Of a stretch of DNA of 37,505 bases, positions 1 through 8,441 are shown piece after piece. The notes under the pieces are model-generated. The model did no database searches. It had not been told where the DNA came from and worked only from the letters and a program-made list of their open reading frames with translations. The DNA lies in the IMG/VR virus record IMGVR_UViG_3300024520_000223, positions 1 to 37,505 of that record. The stretch is one strand, 5' to 3'. Each line of letters opens with the position of its first letter. Position 1 is the first letter of the stretch. Position numbers and translations under genes: made by a program. This stretch comes from a virus.

Positions 1-288
1 GCGCGGGTGATGGGTGGGGGTATGGCTGAAATGGTATGGACAGATCCCCCCTACGGCGTGGCGGTAGGTGATAAAAATAAATACCTCAACTCGATTGCTC
101 CGAGCAATCGAGTTGAGGAGAATGGCGAAATTATCTTGGATCCTTTCTCTGGTTCTGGCACAACCATCATAGCCGCCGAAAACCTTTCCCGTCAATGCCG
201 CGCCTGCGAGATAAGCCCACCATATGTTGCGGTAACATTGCAACGCTACCAAGACGCATTCAACATTACGCCGGAGTTAGTATCATGA
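1..288 (+). pseudogene. C-terminal part of a phage DNA methyltransferase, internally deleted
   Basis: The gene enters from upstream of the window and ends at TGA 286-288. It shows the N6-adenine/N4-cytosine methyltransferase motif IV (TDPPYG) followed about 25 residues later by the SAM-binding motif (ILDPFSGSGTT) and the usual tail ending in QRYQD. In the family these two motifs are normally separated by roughly 100 or more residues that hold part of the target-recognition and fold elements. The frame stays open across the junction, but the protein is probably inactive. The junction lies at the right end of a perfect 17-bp inverted repeat (84-118). Phage methyltransferases of this type often sit just upstream of terminase, as here. 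The family call is good; the loss of function is inferred. Confidence 0.75.
84..118. repeat. Perfect 17-bp inverted repeat, 1-nt spacer
   Basis: Bases 84-100 are the exact reverse complement of 102-118, with a single C between them. The palindrome lies inside the methyltransferase frame and encodes residues normal for the family (around NSIAPSNR), and it ends where the missing central part of the enzyme should begin. A hairpin of this strength could promote slipped-strand deletion. Confidence 0.9.
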
Positions 289-887
289 CCCCCCAACACG
301 ATGCCATTCTGGCGGCAGGGCAGGAATATGTTAAACGCCTTGCAGAATGGTTGCAAAAAAACCCAAATGCAAACGAGGCAACCGTCGCCCTTGCGATGGC
401 AAATGGCGAGATTCCGATAGGTGAGCCAAGAGGAGACGGCCGTCCTACAAAACTAAACGAAACGACACACCAGATCATTATTGATGCTGTGAGAGAGGGG
501 GCGTATTATGAAGATGCGGCGAATGCGGCGGGGGTTGAATATAGAACACTCCGCAATTGGTGTACACGAGGTGAGAGAGAATCAGAACGGCGCAAAAGCA
601 AACGCGTAAAAGACGGTACAAAACAATGGGAACATGAGGAAAAATACTTTCAGTTTTTTCACGCCTTAAAAAAAGCAGAAGGGGATGCGGTCATTGGGAA
701 TCTTGCTGGAATAGGCAAGGCGGCGAAAGATGGACATTGGCAGGCTTACGCCTGGAAACTGGAGCGACGATACCCGAAACGATACGGCCGTCATCACCAT
801 ACAGCAGATATTACCAGCGATGGAAAACCTATTCCTATTGCTATTGTCAACATGGACGTATCAAAATTAAAGGGTAGTGACGAATGA
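285..887 (+). CDS. Terminase small subunit-like DNA-binding protein
   Basis: This 200-residue protein begins at an ATG overlapping the previous TGA (ATGA), with GGAG 8 bases upstream. An in-frame ATG at 195 lies inside the methyltransferase and is less likely. A helix-turn-helix sits around residues 45-85 (from the GRPTKLN segment through the TLRNW helix), followed by a charged region and a basic stretch near the C-terminus. Small terminase subunits recognise the packaging site on phage DNA and recruit the large subunit. The assignment rests on the HTH, the size and the position directly before the large subunit, with which it overlaps by 4 bases. Confidence 0.75.
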   Translation: MTPQHDAILAAGQEYVKRLAEWLQKNPNANEATVALAMANGEIPIGEPRGDGRPTKLNETTHQIIIDAVREGAYYEDAANAAGVEYRTLRNWCTRGERESERRKSKRVKDGTKQWEHEEKYFQFFHALKKAEGDAVIGNLAGIGKAAKDGHWQAYAWKLERRYPKRYGRHHHTADITSDGKPIPIAIVNMDVSKLKGSDE

Positions 888-2272
888 CGGCCGTTATTGC
901 TATTTCAGAAGCAGGATTTATTACCTATGGCGGAGCGCGTGAAGCGTTTTATGATACCTCGCCAGAGGTTATGTTATCGGGGCCATACGATACGGGGAAA
1001 ACACTATCGGCATTGCACAAATTAAACATCTTAATGGGCATGTTTCCAAACGCCCGCGCCTTAATGGTTCGCAAAACCTATAAATCACTTATCAATTCTG
1101 TTGTTGTGACGTGGGAACGAAAGGTGCATAATGAACGTATCGGGCTTGATCCTACCTATCCAATAACCAAACATGGGGGTAGCAAGCCAGAATGGTATGA
1201 CTATCCCAACGGTTCGCGCATCGTTTTAGGCGGGATGGATAACCCGCAAAAAACGCTATCAGCAGAGTATGATTTTATTTATGTGTCACAAGCCGAAGAA
1301 TTAATAGAGGATGAATGGCAAGCGTTGACCCGTGCCGCCTCAGGGCGTGCGGGGAATATGCCCTACACTCAGGTCATGGGGGATTGCAATCCAGACGTAC
1401 CCGAACACTGGATTTTGCAGCGGGAAAGAATAAACCTTTATGAGTCTCGCCACGAAGATAACCCCACTATTTTTGAGCGAGATGAGTTTGGAGAGTTGAC
1501 GGGTGAGTATGAAATGGGGGGCGGTTCACGAATGGCAGCACTTGACGCCATGACAGGGGTGAGGTACAAGCGTGGCCGATTGGGTTTGTGGGTTGGGCGT
1601 GAGGGGCAGGTGTACGAATATGATCCGGCCGTTCATTTGATCAACTTGAAAGACTGCCCCCTATTCGTGAACCGTTACCGTGTTGTTGATTTTGGATTTA
1701 CAAACCCATTTGTTTGTCAATGGTGGGGAGAAGATGGAGACGGCCGTTTGTATATGTATCGTGAAATATATATGAGCCAACGTACAGTTAAGGTACACGC
1801 AGAACAAATCAACAAACTGAGCGAGGGCGAACGGTATGCCTTGCCGTCTATTTGCGATCATGACGCAGAAGATCGGGCAACTCTGGAAGAAAACGGGATT
1901 CCTACTATCCCGGCGATTAAATCAGTACGGCAGGGTATTGACGAAGTAACAGAAAGGCTTAAGATATTAAGAGATGGCAAACCACGTTTGTATATTTGCC
2001 GTGACGCACTGGCTGAAGCCGATCCTGCTATGAAAGCATCGCGGCGACCGACTTCTACTGAACGCGAATTTTCGGGATATGTTTGGCCTACTGTGAAAAC
2101 TGGCAGGGCGGCAGACGAAAAACCCGTAAAGTCGGACGATCACGGGATGGATGCCATGCGGTATATGGTTATGCAGTTTGCTAATAAAATAGACTATGAT
2201 GTTTACAGAGGGTTGGGCGAGCTTGACAATAAACCTATTTTTGACAGGGGAGTAAGTGACAGATGGCGATAA
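884..2272 (+). CDS. terL: Terminase large subunit (packaging ATPase/nuclease)
   Basis: This 462-residue protein is the motor that pumps DNA into the prohead and cuts the concatemer. The Walker A motif is GPYDTGKT at residues 33-40. The Walker B-like strand is FIYVSQAEEL at 131-140, with catalytic Glu in the EE pair, and a coupling motif MGDCNP follows. The RNase H-like nuclease half shows acidic motifs VVDFGFTNP (about 265-274), DHDAED, and DDHGMDAMRY near 417-427. Length and motif order match PBSX-type and Mu-type phage terminases. It overlaps its neighbours on both sides by 4 and 10 bases. Confidence 0.95.
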   Translation: MTAVIAISEAGFITYGGAREAFYDTSPEVMLSGPYDTGKTLSALHKLNILMGMFPNARALMVRKTYKSLINSVVVTWERKVHNERIGLDPTYPITKHGGSKPEWYDYPNGSRIVLGGMDNPQKTLSAEYDFIYVSQAEELIEDEWQALTRAASGRAGNMPYTQVMGDCNPDVPEHWILQRERINLYESRHEDNPTIFERDEFGELTGEYEMGGGSRMAALDAMTGVRYKRGRLGLWVGREGQVYEYDPAVHLINLKDCPLFVNRYRVVDFGFTNPFVCQWWGEDGDGRLYMYREIYMSQRTVKVHAEQINKLSEGERYALPSICDHDAEDRATLEENGIPTIPAIKSVRQGIDEVTERLKILRDGKPRLYICRDALAEADPAMKASRRPTSTEREFSGYVWPTVKTGRAADEKPVKSDDHGMDAMRYMVMQFANKIDYDVYRGLGELDNKPIFDRGVSDRWR

Positions 2273-4047
2273 GACGAAACGACAACGGGACAGTATTAAA
2301 CAGGCCACAAACGCAAAAGAAACGGGCGGGCGTATTTGGCGAGATAGGTACATCGGGAATTGAAGCGTGGTCGGGTATTATCCGCCAGGCATACATTGCC
2401 GATCTAACGTGGCCGAGTGCATGGCCTACGTACAGTCGGCTCTATCGCGCTGACGATGAAATTACGATTATCCGCCAGGGTTATACCATGTTTGCACGGC
2501 GACTTGACCTGACAGTAGAGCCGCCAAAAGACCCCAGTGATGACGATTTGGCTGTCGCCGAATATGGCTTGCAGATGTTTGGTGAAATGGAGGGCGGGTC
2601 ACATTCGTTTATTGAAACGGTAATCAAGACGGCATTCTATGGATGGACATGGTTTGAAACGGTGATGGGGATGCGAAACGGCCGTAACTTTGATGGCTGG
2701 GTTAGTCAGTACGATGACGGATTGCCGGCTATCCGCAAATTGGCATTCCGCGATCATTCCTCATTTGTCCGGTGGGATATGGATGATGCGACGGGTACAC
2801 TTCACGGGATGGAACAGATGGATGCACCTAACCCGTCTATCGTTATTCCGCTAGACCGATCAATACACGTCACTTACGGCGACCCCAGCAATCCAGAGGG
2901 ATTGTCACCTATGGAGGCACTATACAGATTAGAGCGCATCAAATGGGGATTGACGAATATTTTTGGTATTGGTTCTGAGCATACAGCGGGGCATTTGTCC
3001 GTTACTAGCGAGAAGCCGTTGGGAGACCTAGACACGCCTGTCATTCGTCAAGCGGCGCAATCAATACAGGCGGCACAAGAGAACAACTTTGCTATGTGGC
3101 CGCCTGGTGTGAATGGCGAACTTATCGACACTCCATTCTCGGCAGCGGCTGTGCTTTTGGAAGGAATCAAACACTGGGGCATGTTGAAGCTCCAAATATA
3201 TAATATGCAACATGTCGCTATGAGCACCACCTCTGGCGCGGGTTCGTTTGCCGCCATGAGCGACGCGTCCGCAATGGCTGTCATGATGTTTAACGGCATG
3301 ATGGAAGGGATGTTCAAACAGGTGAGCCAGCAGGTGGGCGAACAATTATTTAATCATCCGCTTGTGAGGAAACGCTATCCAGGCATGACCGGACTCCCCA
3401 CTGTTGGCGTGACAAAGATTGAAAAGTCAATCTCACTCACAGAGCTGTCAACATTCGCCAATCAAATGTTCCCCATCATGCCGATGGGTGACGATGATAT
3501 TATCGCCATTAGAAAAAAATCAGAATTTTTGCCAACAACGCTACCAGAGGAAACGGCCGTTTCCCCCACCCCGCCAGCATCGCAACCAGACGATGAACCA
3601 GAAGAGGGTGAGCCAGATGAAGATGACAGTGCAGAATTCCACGTCTCCGATTGGTGGGCTTTGCGACAAGAGATTTTTACAGATCGCAACCTGCAACAGG
3701 ATGATTTAATTAAATTATTAGACGCTGCAACAACGCGCGGGGACTTGAAGATGATTCGGCATGAATTGGCGCAATCGAAAACAGATAAAAAAATTGTCAA
3801 TGATTATGGTGATGAAATCGCATTGCTGGTTATGAAGGCGGACGACAGGAGATTGACCAAGCAAGAATTTATAGGCAAGATGCGCGAAACTGTATTCAAT
3901 AATATTGAATTGATGTTTAGGCGCGGAGCGAATATAGATTCACGACAGTTATTATTGCCACATGAAATCGATGTATTAAACGAAGAACTTGAAACTCACT
4001 TTGACAGCATTGAAAAAATGGCAGACGAATTATATGACAATGAATAA
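2263..4047 (+). CDS. Portal protein, Mu gp29-like (DUF935 type)
   Basis: This 594-residue protein follows terminase and has the look of Mu gp29/DUF935 portals: a conserved core with segments such as YGWTWFETV and HVTYGDPSNPEGLSPMEALYR, then an alanine/glutamine-rich stem region and an acidic linker (residues about 435-455). The portal forms the ring at one head vertex through which DNA enters and leaves, and to which connectors bind. The C-terminal about 130 residues after the acidic linker are helical and could belong to the following head-morphogenesis function. Start ATG 2263 has GGGGAG upstream and overlaps terminase by 10 bases. Confidence 0.85.
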   Translation: MAIRRNDNGTVLNRPQTQKKRAGVFGEIGTSGIEAWSGIIRQAYIADLTWPSAWPTYSRLYRADDEITIIRQGYTMFARRLDLTVEPPKDPSDDDLAVAEYGLQMFGEMEGGSHSFIETVIKTAFYGWTWFETVMGMRNGRNFDGWVSQYDDGLPAIRKLAFRDHSSFVRWDMDDATGTLHGMEQMDAPNPSIVIPLDRSIHVTYGDPSNPEGLSPMEALYRLERIKWGLTNIFGIGSEHTAGHLSVTSEKPLGDLDTPVIRQAAQSIQAAQENNFAMWPPGVNGELIDTPFSAAAVLLEGIKHWGMLKLQIYNMQHVAMSTTSGAGSFAAMSDASAMAVMMFNGMMEGMFKQVSQQVGEQLFNHPLVRKRYPGMTGLPTVGVTKIEKSISLTELSTFANQMFPIMPMGDDDIIAIRKKSEFLPTTLPEETAVSPTPPASQPDDEPEEGEPDEDDSAEFHVSDWWALRQEIFTDRNLQQDDLIKLLDAATTRGDLKMIRHELAQSKTDKKIVNDYGDEIALLVMKADDRRLTKQEFIGKMRETVFNNIELMFRRGANIDSRQLLLPHEIDVLNEELETHFDSIEKMADELYDNE

Positions 4048-4387
4048 TGACGCGATTGAATTGGGTCGCTTGCTGGATGCCTTGAAGAAAAGGTTGCCTA
4101 ACCTTGCAAACCGCATACGCATTTGGAAAAATAAACTTTTTGGCGTGCGCACTCGGGGGCAGGTTCAAATAAGGACAGAGGTGTTTCTTATGTGGGAGTT
4201 GGGTCTTACCGAAAAGCATTGCGTTGATTGTCTTAGATTGAACGGACAAATACATAGTGCTTCGGCATGGCGCGGCGCAGGCATTCAACCGCAATCACCC
4301 GATCTTGAATGTGGGGGCTGGCACTGTGATTGTGAGTTGATTCAAATGCCAAGCGATTATGACGGTGGGGAATCGGGAGAATTTTAA
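4034..4387 (+). CDS. Short MuF-like minor head protein with Cys/His cluster
   Basis: This 117-residue protein matches the C-terminal signature of phage head-morphogenesis (MuF/SPP1 gp7) proteins: C63-x2-C66, then LNGQIH (H74), a conserved Trp, PQSPDLECGGW, and C93, C98 and C100. The cysteines and histidine probably bind zinc. Family members usually carry this as the end of a larger protein. Here the body may be the C-terminal extension of the portal, whose reading frame it overlaps by 14 bases, so the pair could be a split gene. ATG 4040 in the same frame is an alternative start, and neither has a strong ribosome binding site, which suggests translational coupling. Confidence 0.7.
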   Translation: MTMNNDAIELGRLLDALKKRLPNLANRIRIWKNKLFGVRTRGQVQIRTEVFLMWELGLTEKHCVDCLRLNGQIHSASAWRGAGIQPQSPDLECGGWHCDCELIQMPSDYDGGESGEF

Positions 4388-4390
4388 TTT

Positions 4391-4582
4391 ATGTATACCA
4401 AACCTACCATAACAAAAGAGAAACGGCCGTTGTCTCCCGCCGAAATCAATCTAATAAGGCGCGCCCGCAGTCTCGCCCGCACGGGCGATAGTATACATAA
4501 TTTACAGTTTGTTGTGACGAATAGGGTTTGGAGCTTGTCTGTCGATGGTGGCAAGCTGGAGAGGTTGGGCAATAATGAATGA
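4391..4582 (+). CDS. Small hypothetical protein (63 aa)
   Basis: I do not recognise this protein. It is basic at the N-terminus, has a predicted helix (LSPAEINLIRRARSLART) and a strand-rich end. It starts 4 bases after the previous stop and overlaps the next gene, consistent with co-translation in the operon. It carries one copy of the ACGGCCGT octamer. It is likely a real but uncharacterised operon member. Confidence 0.55.
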   Translation: MYTKPTITKEKRPLSPAEINLIRRARSLARTGDSIHNLQFVVTNRVWSLSVDGGKLERLGNNE

Positions 4583-4859
4583 CGTAGCACATGACCTTAA
4601 AAGTTTTGTTGTAGATACTAATGCTATTGAAAATCTTCGTGAGGTAATGATTACCACATTTCCTACTATAAAAATGTACGGGGTTACCGTATCGCAGATG
4701 GATATAGATGAGAAGATGACGGAATATGGGCGGTCATTTAATCACGGCCGTCCACGGAAGGTATCTCTTAAACGGCCGTCTCCTCAACTGAGTCGTAGAA
4801 AATTAGAGACTTTCAGGGCATTGGCAATATTGGAAAGCACTATGAGGCAAAATGAATAG
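4575..4859 (+). CDS. Hypothetical protein (94 aa)
   Basis: The start chosen is ATG 4575, which overlaps the previous stop by 8 bases. An upstream in-frame ATG at 4545 lies deep in the previous gene. The protein has a soluble, mixed helix/strand N-terminal half and a basic C-terminal half (two Arg/Lys-rich segments around HGRPRK and SRRKLE). That could suggest nucleic acid or capsid contact, but no family is recognised. Two ACGGCCGT octamers lie within 35 bases of each other in it. Confidence 0.55.
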   Translation: MNDVAHDLKSFVVDTNAIENLREVMITTFPTIKMYGVTVSQMDIDEKMTEYGRSFNHGRPRKVSLKRPSPQLSRRKLETFRALAILESTMRQNE

Positions 4860-5166
4860 GTGTAAATCGTGCAAACACTGGACAGAATCGGAAGATCATT
4901 TCCTCTCGCACTTGATGAAACCCTATGATTGGGAGGCTGAGGAACCTATGAAATTTGACTTTGAGGTGCGCTACTGTGATTCACCCTCGCTTTTGTTTTC
5001 TCAGCGACCGCTATATGCAAATGAGGCAGCCGTTGCAGACGCAAGCGACTATATGGCATCTATGCTGACAGCAGAAGGGTTTGGGTGCGTGAACTGGGAG
5101 GAATCGGGAAACAATGAACGACAGAAAAGCCAGAAAGAAGAAAAAAGAACGAAACAAACATTTTAG
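4852..5166 (+). CDS. Small cysteine-motif protein (104 aa)
   Basis: The N-terminus has C-x2-C-x-HW, followed later by an isolated YCDSP and a C-terminal FGCVNWE. This arrangement (CxxCxxW ... C ... GFGCVxxE) recurs in small phage proteins and suggests a metal-binding knuckle; the role is not known. The final about 20 residues are strongly charged (Lys/Glu) and probably disordered. It overlaps the preceding gene by 8 bases and the following one by about 50, in a different frame. Confidence 0.55.
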   Translation: MNRCKSCKHWTESEDHFLSHLMKPYDWEAEEPMKFDFEVRYCDSPSLLFSQRPLYANEAAVADASDYMASMLTAEGFGCVNWEESGNNERQKSQKEEKRTKQTF

Positions 5167-5431
5167 ACGCTTGCAGCAATCTAACGAGATACTGCAAAGG
5201 GCGGGTATGTCCGATGAGGACATTGTAACCGGACGATTGCAGAATCAAATGCAACAGACGATGAATGACACGCTGTTGATAGGTAGGCTTATGACCGCCT
5301 GTGGTGAGGTGTTGCGTGATGATTTTGGATTTAGTCAGGGGCAATTACGAGAGTTTGCAACGGCCGTTTCTGTGAAGGGACGAGAAATGGCAAAGGATCG
5401 GAATGATGGCGCAGCAACTAACGGCGGATGA
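5114..5431 (+). CDS. Hypothetical basic/helical protein (105 aa)
   Basis: The first 25 residues are very rich in Lys and Arg, and the remainder is predicted helical (NQMQQTMNDTLLIGRLMTACGEVL). No known domain is recognised. It overlaps the previous gene by 53 bases; its start ATG 5114 has a GGAGG-like run (GGGAGGAATCGGG) upstream, which supports it. Confidence 0.5.
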   Translation: MNDRKARKKKKERNKHFRRLQQSNEILQRAGMSDEDIVTGRLQNQMQQTMNDTLLIGRLMTACGEVLRDDFGFSQGQLREFATAVSVKGREMAKDRNDGAATNGG

Positions 5432-5621
5432 GTTTCTTTTGATTGCTATCAAAAAAGAGTTTGTTACCAAGAAGGTAGCCAGGGTTAAAGTCAGATTGCA
5501 GCTTGGCGATCTTACCATCGAAGAGTCGGGTGTTGAACTGGCGTTTTTTCTTAGAGAGATGGGTAGCATTACTACCCTCGAGGAGATGGGCAAGTGGAAA
5601 GATCGGCAGCATTGGTTATAG
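5403..5621 (+). CDS. Small hypothetical protein (72 aa)
   Basis: Tandem ATG codons at 5403 and 5406 could both be used. The protein is amphipathic and mixed helix/strand, with no recognised family. It overlaps the end of the preceding gene by 29 bases and is the last gene of the packaging operon: the next signals downstream are a promoter and a terminator. Confidence 0.5.
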   Translation: MMAQQLTADEFLLIAIKKEFVTKKVARVKVRLQLGDLTIEESGVELAFFLREMGSITTLEEMGKWKDRQHWL

Positions 5622-5626
5622 ATGCT

Positions 5627-5655
5627 TGACACTATCCCCCTCCCTACTGTAAAAT
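5627..5655 (+). promoter_or_regulatory. Sigma-70-type promoter for the head/tail operon
   Basis: TTGACA at 5627-5632 and TAAAAT at 5650-5655 are separated by 17 bases, close to the ideal housekeeping promoter. Predicted transcription starts near 5662. It lies in the first real gap after the packaging genes and points into the virion structural genes, although a terminator intervenes at 5715-5749. Confidence 0.75.
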
Positions 5656-5714
5656 AAGAACAAGCGAATATTAACGGCCGTCCACCATAGCGGCAAGACT
5701 GGCGACACAATGAC

Positions 5715-5749
5715 ACAGCCCGTATCTAATTTAGATACGGGCTGTTTTT
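5715..5749 (+). terminator. Strong intrinsic terminator, possibly an attenuator
   Basis: Arms 5716-5729 and 5731-5744 are perfectly complementary (14 bp) and are followed by a run of five T residues at 5745-5749. The hairpin lies about 55 bases after the start predicted for the promoter at 5627-5655 and only 12 bases before the head protease start codon. It could end read-through from the packaging operon, attenuate the structural operon, or release a short leader RNA. Confidence 0.85.
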
Positions 5750-5761
5750 GTTTGGAGTGCT

Positions 5762-7081
5762 ATGACTACTAATTTATTTATGATTGATTTGGCAGGGGTT
5801 GACTTGACAGAAGGTCAACCGTTTGACGGTATGGCGTTTGGCGAATTCATTGACATGATGGGTAGAGAGGTAGAGCTATCCATCGACGATGCAGATACAT
5901 TTGTCACCAATACACAAGCCGCTATTGATGCCACAAAAACAGAGGGCGGCGAGTTGGTTGGGTTGCCTATTGATGCCGGAAACCATGACAAGGGGGATGC
6001 GGCTGGTTGGATTGTAGCCGTTGAACTAGTAGATAAAATCATCCGCTTTACTCCCAAATGGACAAAGATCGGCATTGAATTGATAGGTGAGGGATTACGA
6101 CGTTTCTTCTCCCCCACCGTCAATAATCGGGATAAGGTCGTTCTGGGTGGGGCGTTAGTAAATTGGCCTGCCACAACCGACGCAACGGGCAAGGTGCTAC
6201 TTCGCCCGATTGAACTATCACAAGAGTTGCAATCATTCCAGCATTTTGATGACGGCGCACCCCCTACAAAAGAGATGACGGGGGGGGAGCATGACTTTGA
6301 AATGGTCGTTGGTAACGGCGTGACTTATGCTCAGGTTGGCACACAAGAGCCGCTTCCATTTTCTGTTACAACTACATCGGACAGCACCACTGGCTATATA
6401 AACGTAAGTGCTTTTGACAATGTGAATAGCGGGGGCAATGAGCCACCCGATAATGATGTCGGTGACATCGAAGAGGAAGATATTATGACAATTGAATTAA
6501 CACAAGAGGCTCTTGACGAACTTGTGGACACGCGAGTACGTGAAGCCCTCGAAAATCATGAGCCGGATGGCGATACGGTTGATTTGAATCAATTGGCGGA
6601 GTTGATGGGTATCAACATTGACAGTGCGGCCGATGGACAAATTAATCATTACAAGGAGCTGGCAGAGCTGGCACAGCAGCAGGCTGAAATGAAATTCAAA
6701 AATCAGCTTGCAGAGTTGCAGCGGTCTAATCGTTACGCCGAACTGGCGCAGCGAGTGACGGGCGGGTCGCCAGACGTACCGCGCGGCGTTCCTGTTGATC
6801 CCGATACGCTTAAATCTGAATTGATGAAATTGAATCCAGAGCAAGCGGAATTTTGGGGCGGGTTGCTTAGTACCATCACCAAAGCTGGTTTGACGGAGTT
6901 TACAGAGTTGGGGCATGGCAAGCAGGTCAAACAATTGTATCCCGTGCCTGAACATGCCGAACGGATTTTGGAAACGGCCGTCAAGGGCAATCCAAACCTT
7001 GATTTTGAGGCATGGTTTGAAGCTGCTGGGTTAGATAGCCCGTCCAACTACGATCTTAGTAAATATAGGGAGGTGAAATAA
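5762..7081 (+). CDS. Mu-like head maturation protease with C-terminal scaffold
   Basis: This 439-residue protein has an N-terminal domain like Mu gpI protease: the segment GLPIDAGNHDKGDAAGW places a conserved His at residue 75 and AGW at 81-83, followed by the RFTPKW and RRFFSPTV segments typical of the family. A low-complexity linker (about 170-240) leads to an acidic, coiled-coil-rich C-terminal half (about 242-330) like a scaffolding domain. In Mu the scaffold (gpZ) is made from an internal start in the protease gene. Here an ATG at 6485 (codon 242) follows GAGGAAG, so the same arrangement is likely. Confidence 0.85.
   Translation: MTTNLFMIDLAGVDLTEGQPFDGMAFGEFIDMMGREVELSIDDADTFVTNTQAAIDATKTEGGELVGLPIDAGNHDKGDAAGWIVAVELVDKIIRFTPKWTKIGIELIGEGLRRFFSPTVNNRDKVVLGGALVNWPATTDATGKVLLRPIELSQELQSFQHFDDGAPPTKEMTGGEHDFEMVVGNGVTYAQVGTQEPLPFSVTTTSDSTTGYINVSAFDNVNSGGNEPPDNDVGDIEEEDIMTIELTQEALDELVDTRVREALENHEPDGDTVDLNQLAELMGINIDSAADGQINHYKELAELAQQQAEMKFKNQLAELQRSNRYAELAQRVTGGSPDVPRGVPVDPDTLKSELMKLNPEQAEFWGGLLSTITKAGLTEFTELGHGKQVKQLYPVPEHAERILETAVKGNPNLDFEAWFEAAGLDSPSNYDLSKYREVK
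6485..7081 (+). CDS. Probable internally initiated scaffold protein
   Basis: The in-frame ATG at 6485 within the protease gene has a good ribosome binding site (AGAGGAAG, about 8 bases upstream) and lies right at the boundary between the linker and the acidic coiled-coil region. Initiation here would give a 198-residue protein: an acidic helical first half with repeated LAEL/ELAQ patterns and a C-terminal domain ending just before the decoration gene. Mu makes scaffold gpZ in this way. That it happens here is inferred from layout and ribosome binding site. Confidence 0.5.
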   Translation: MTIELTQEALDELVDTRVREALENHEPDGDTVDLNQLAELMGINIDSAADGQINHYKELAELAQQQAEMKFKNQLAELQRSNRYAELAQRVTGGSPDVPRGVPVDPDTLKSELMKLNPEQAEFWGGLLSTITKAGLTEFTELGHGKQVKQLYPVPEHAERILETAVKGNPNLDFEAWFEAAGLDSPSNYDLSKYREVK

Positions 7082-7536
7082 TGGCTGATTTAACAGCAGA
7101 TGCATATGTCAAAATTCAGGGTGAGGCTACATCCGAAATGTGGGTGTTGGATAATTCAGTCGCTCAGACAATCTACAAGGGTCAGCCGATGATTCTGGAC
7201 ATATCGGCAGATACGGTTTATGTGCGTGGCTTTGTAGATGCGACCGTCGTCGCCTCCGATGATATTTTCATCGGTATCGCGGCCGAAGGGGCAACCGTCG
7301 CCACCGCTGATACTGAAACGGATAATGAAATTGAAATTTTTATCGAGCCTACAATCGTAGGGATTCCGGGTAGCACTTTCACCGACGCCGATGTCGGTGA
7401 CACGATGTACATGAGTGACAGTGCTACATTATCGGCTACAGCAGCCGATAATCCAGAATTAGGGACATTAAAACGGGTGCGAGACGGTTTTCAGTATGTG
7501 CGTCTTGTTAGTCCGAAAGTGACAACGGGAGCATAA
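7081..7536 (+). CDS. Head decoration/stabilisation protein (DUF2190-like)
   Basis: This 151-residue, strand-rich, acidic protein is translationally coupled to the scaffold (TAATG). Features typical of capsid-decorating proteins in this position include a Val/Ala/Gly-rich core with segments such as FIGIAAEGATV and VGDTMYMSDSATL. Such proteins bind the outside of the expanded head and cement it. The family is inferred from composition, length and position between protease and major capsid. Confidence 0.65.
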   Translation: MADLTADAYVKIQGEATSEMWVLDNSVAQTIYKGQPMILDISADTVYVRGFVDATVVASDDIFIGIAAEGATVATADTETDNEIEIFIEPTIVGIPGSTFTDADVGDTMYMSDSATLSATAADNPELGTLKRVRDGFQYVRLVSPKVTTGA

Positions 7537-7538
7537 TT

Positions 7539-8432
7539 ATGGCTATTTCTGGAAACTTACCGAAACACCTTGAAGTCGCCGCACGCACGGGCGTACTGGG
7601 GGCAGTTGCACAAGATGATATGCCATATCGGCGTGTCGCTCTGGAGGTTGACCTAACAGCCGCTTCGACTACGTTTGTTGATTTGGGCGGGATGCCAATC
7701 CCAACCGAAGATCCAGCGGCGGTTGATACGATGATTGAGAAGGGGAAAACGGTTGCGCCTGAGGATTGGCATTTGACCGTTTCTATTTCTCAAAATGCGA
7801 TTGACGATGATCAAACAGGAATGCTAGAAAGTCGTTTTCGTAATGTCTTACCAGCGTTTCAGCGACATATCAATGATCGGACATTTGTTGTATTAAATGC
7901 TGGCGATACGTCAACATACGGCACGGGCATCACCAATGAGACAGAATTTTTTGCCGATGCTCATTTGTATGTGGGTGCCAAGAATACCACCTCACAAGAC
8001 AACCTGGCGGCGTTAACCTTATCTCTTGACAACTTCAATACGGCATGGGTCGCCTTCTCTCAATTCAAAGACGATCAAAGCAACTACTACAATTTGAACG
8101 GCAGTTTACTGGTTTGCCACCCGACCAACAATGTCATAGCGGCCAACATCACAGGCAACAACCAGGCAATGGATACCGCCAATCGTGAAATGAATCCATA
8201 TACAGGAACGCAGTATTTTACCGTTCCTCAATTTGATACAACCGCATGGGTTTTGATTGATGAGGGTTATCCCGTGAAGCCAATTTTTGTAGCAATTCGC
8301 AAGCGGCCAGAATTACAGGATATGTGGTTTGATTCGCAGCAGCCAGACGGCGGCAAGCATTATTTCAAATATCACGGCCGTTATGTGGTTGACTACGGCG
8401 ATCCTTTGCTCGCATATATGGGAAATTCATAG
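7539..8432 (+). CDS. Major capsid protein, Mu gpT-like
   Basis: The 297-residue protein sits where the major head subunit is expected, directly after scaffold and decoration genes, with a GGGAGC ribosome binding site. Features consistent with Mu gpT-type HK97-fold subunits are the DRTFVVLNAG segment of the spine helix region, a mid-protein FADAHLYVGAKNT loop, NLNGSLLVCHPTNN, and a C-terminal strand ending in GDPLLAYMGN. These proteins assemble into the icosahedral shell. Confidence 0.8.
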   Translation: MAISGNLPKHLEVAARTGVLGAVAQDDMPYRRVALEVDLTAASTTFVDLGGMPIPTEDPAAVDTMIEKGKTVAPEDWHLTVSISQNAIDDDQTGMLESRFRNVLPAFQRHINDRTFVVLNAGDTSTYGTGITNETEFFADAHLYVGAKNTTSQDNLAALTLSLDNFNTAWVAFSQFKDDQSNYYNLNGSLLVCHPTNNVIAANITGNNQAMDTANREMNPYTGTQYFTVPQFDTTAWVLIDEGYPVKPIFVAIRKRPELQDMWFDSQQPDGGKHYFKYHGRYVVDYGDPLLAYMGNS

Positions 8433-8441
8433 GAGGCAATC

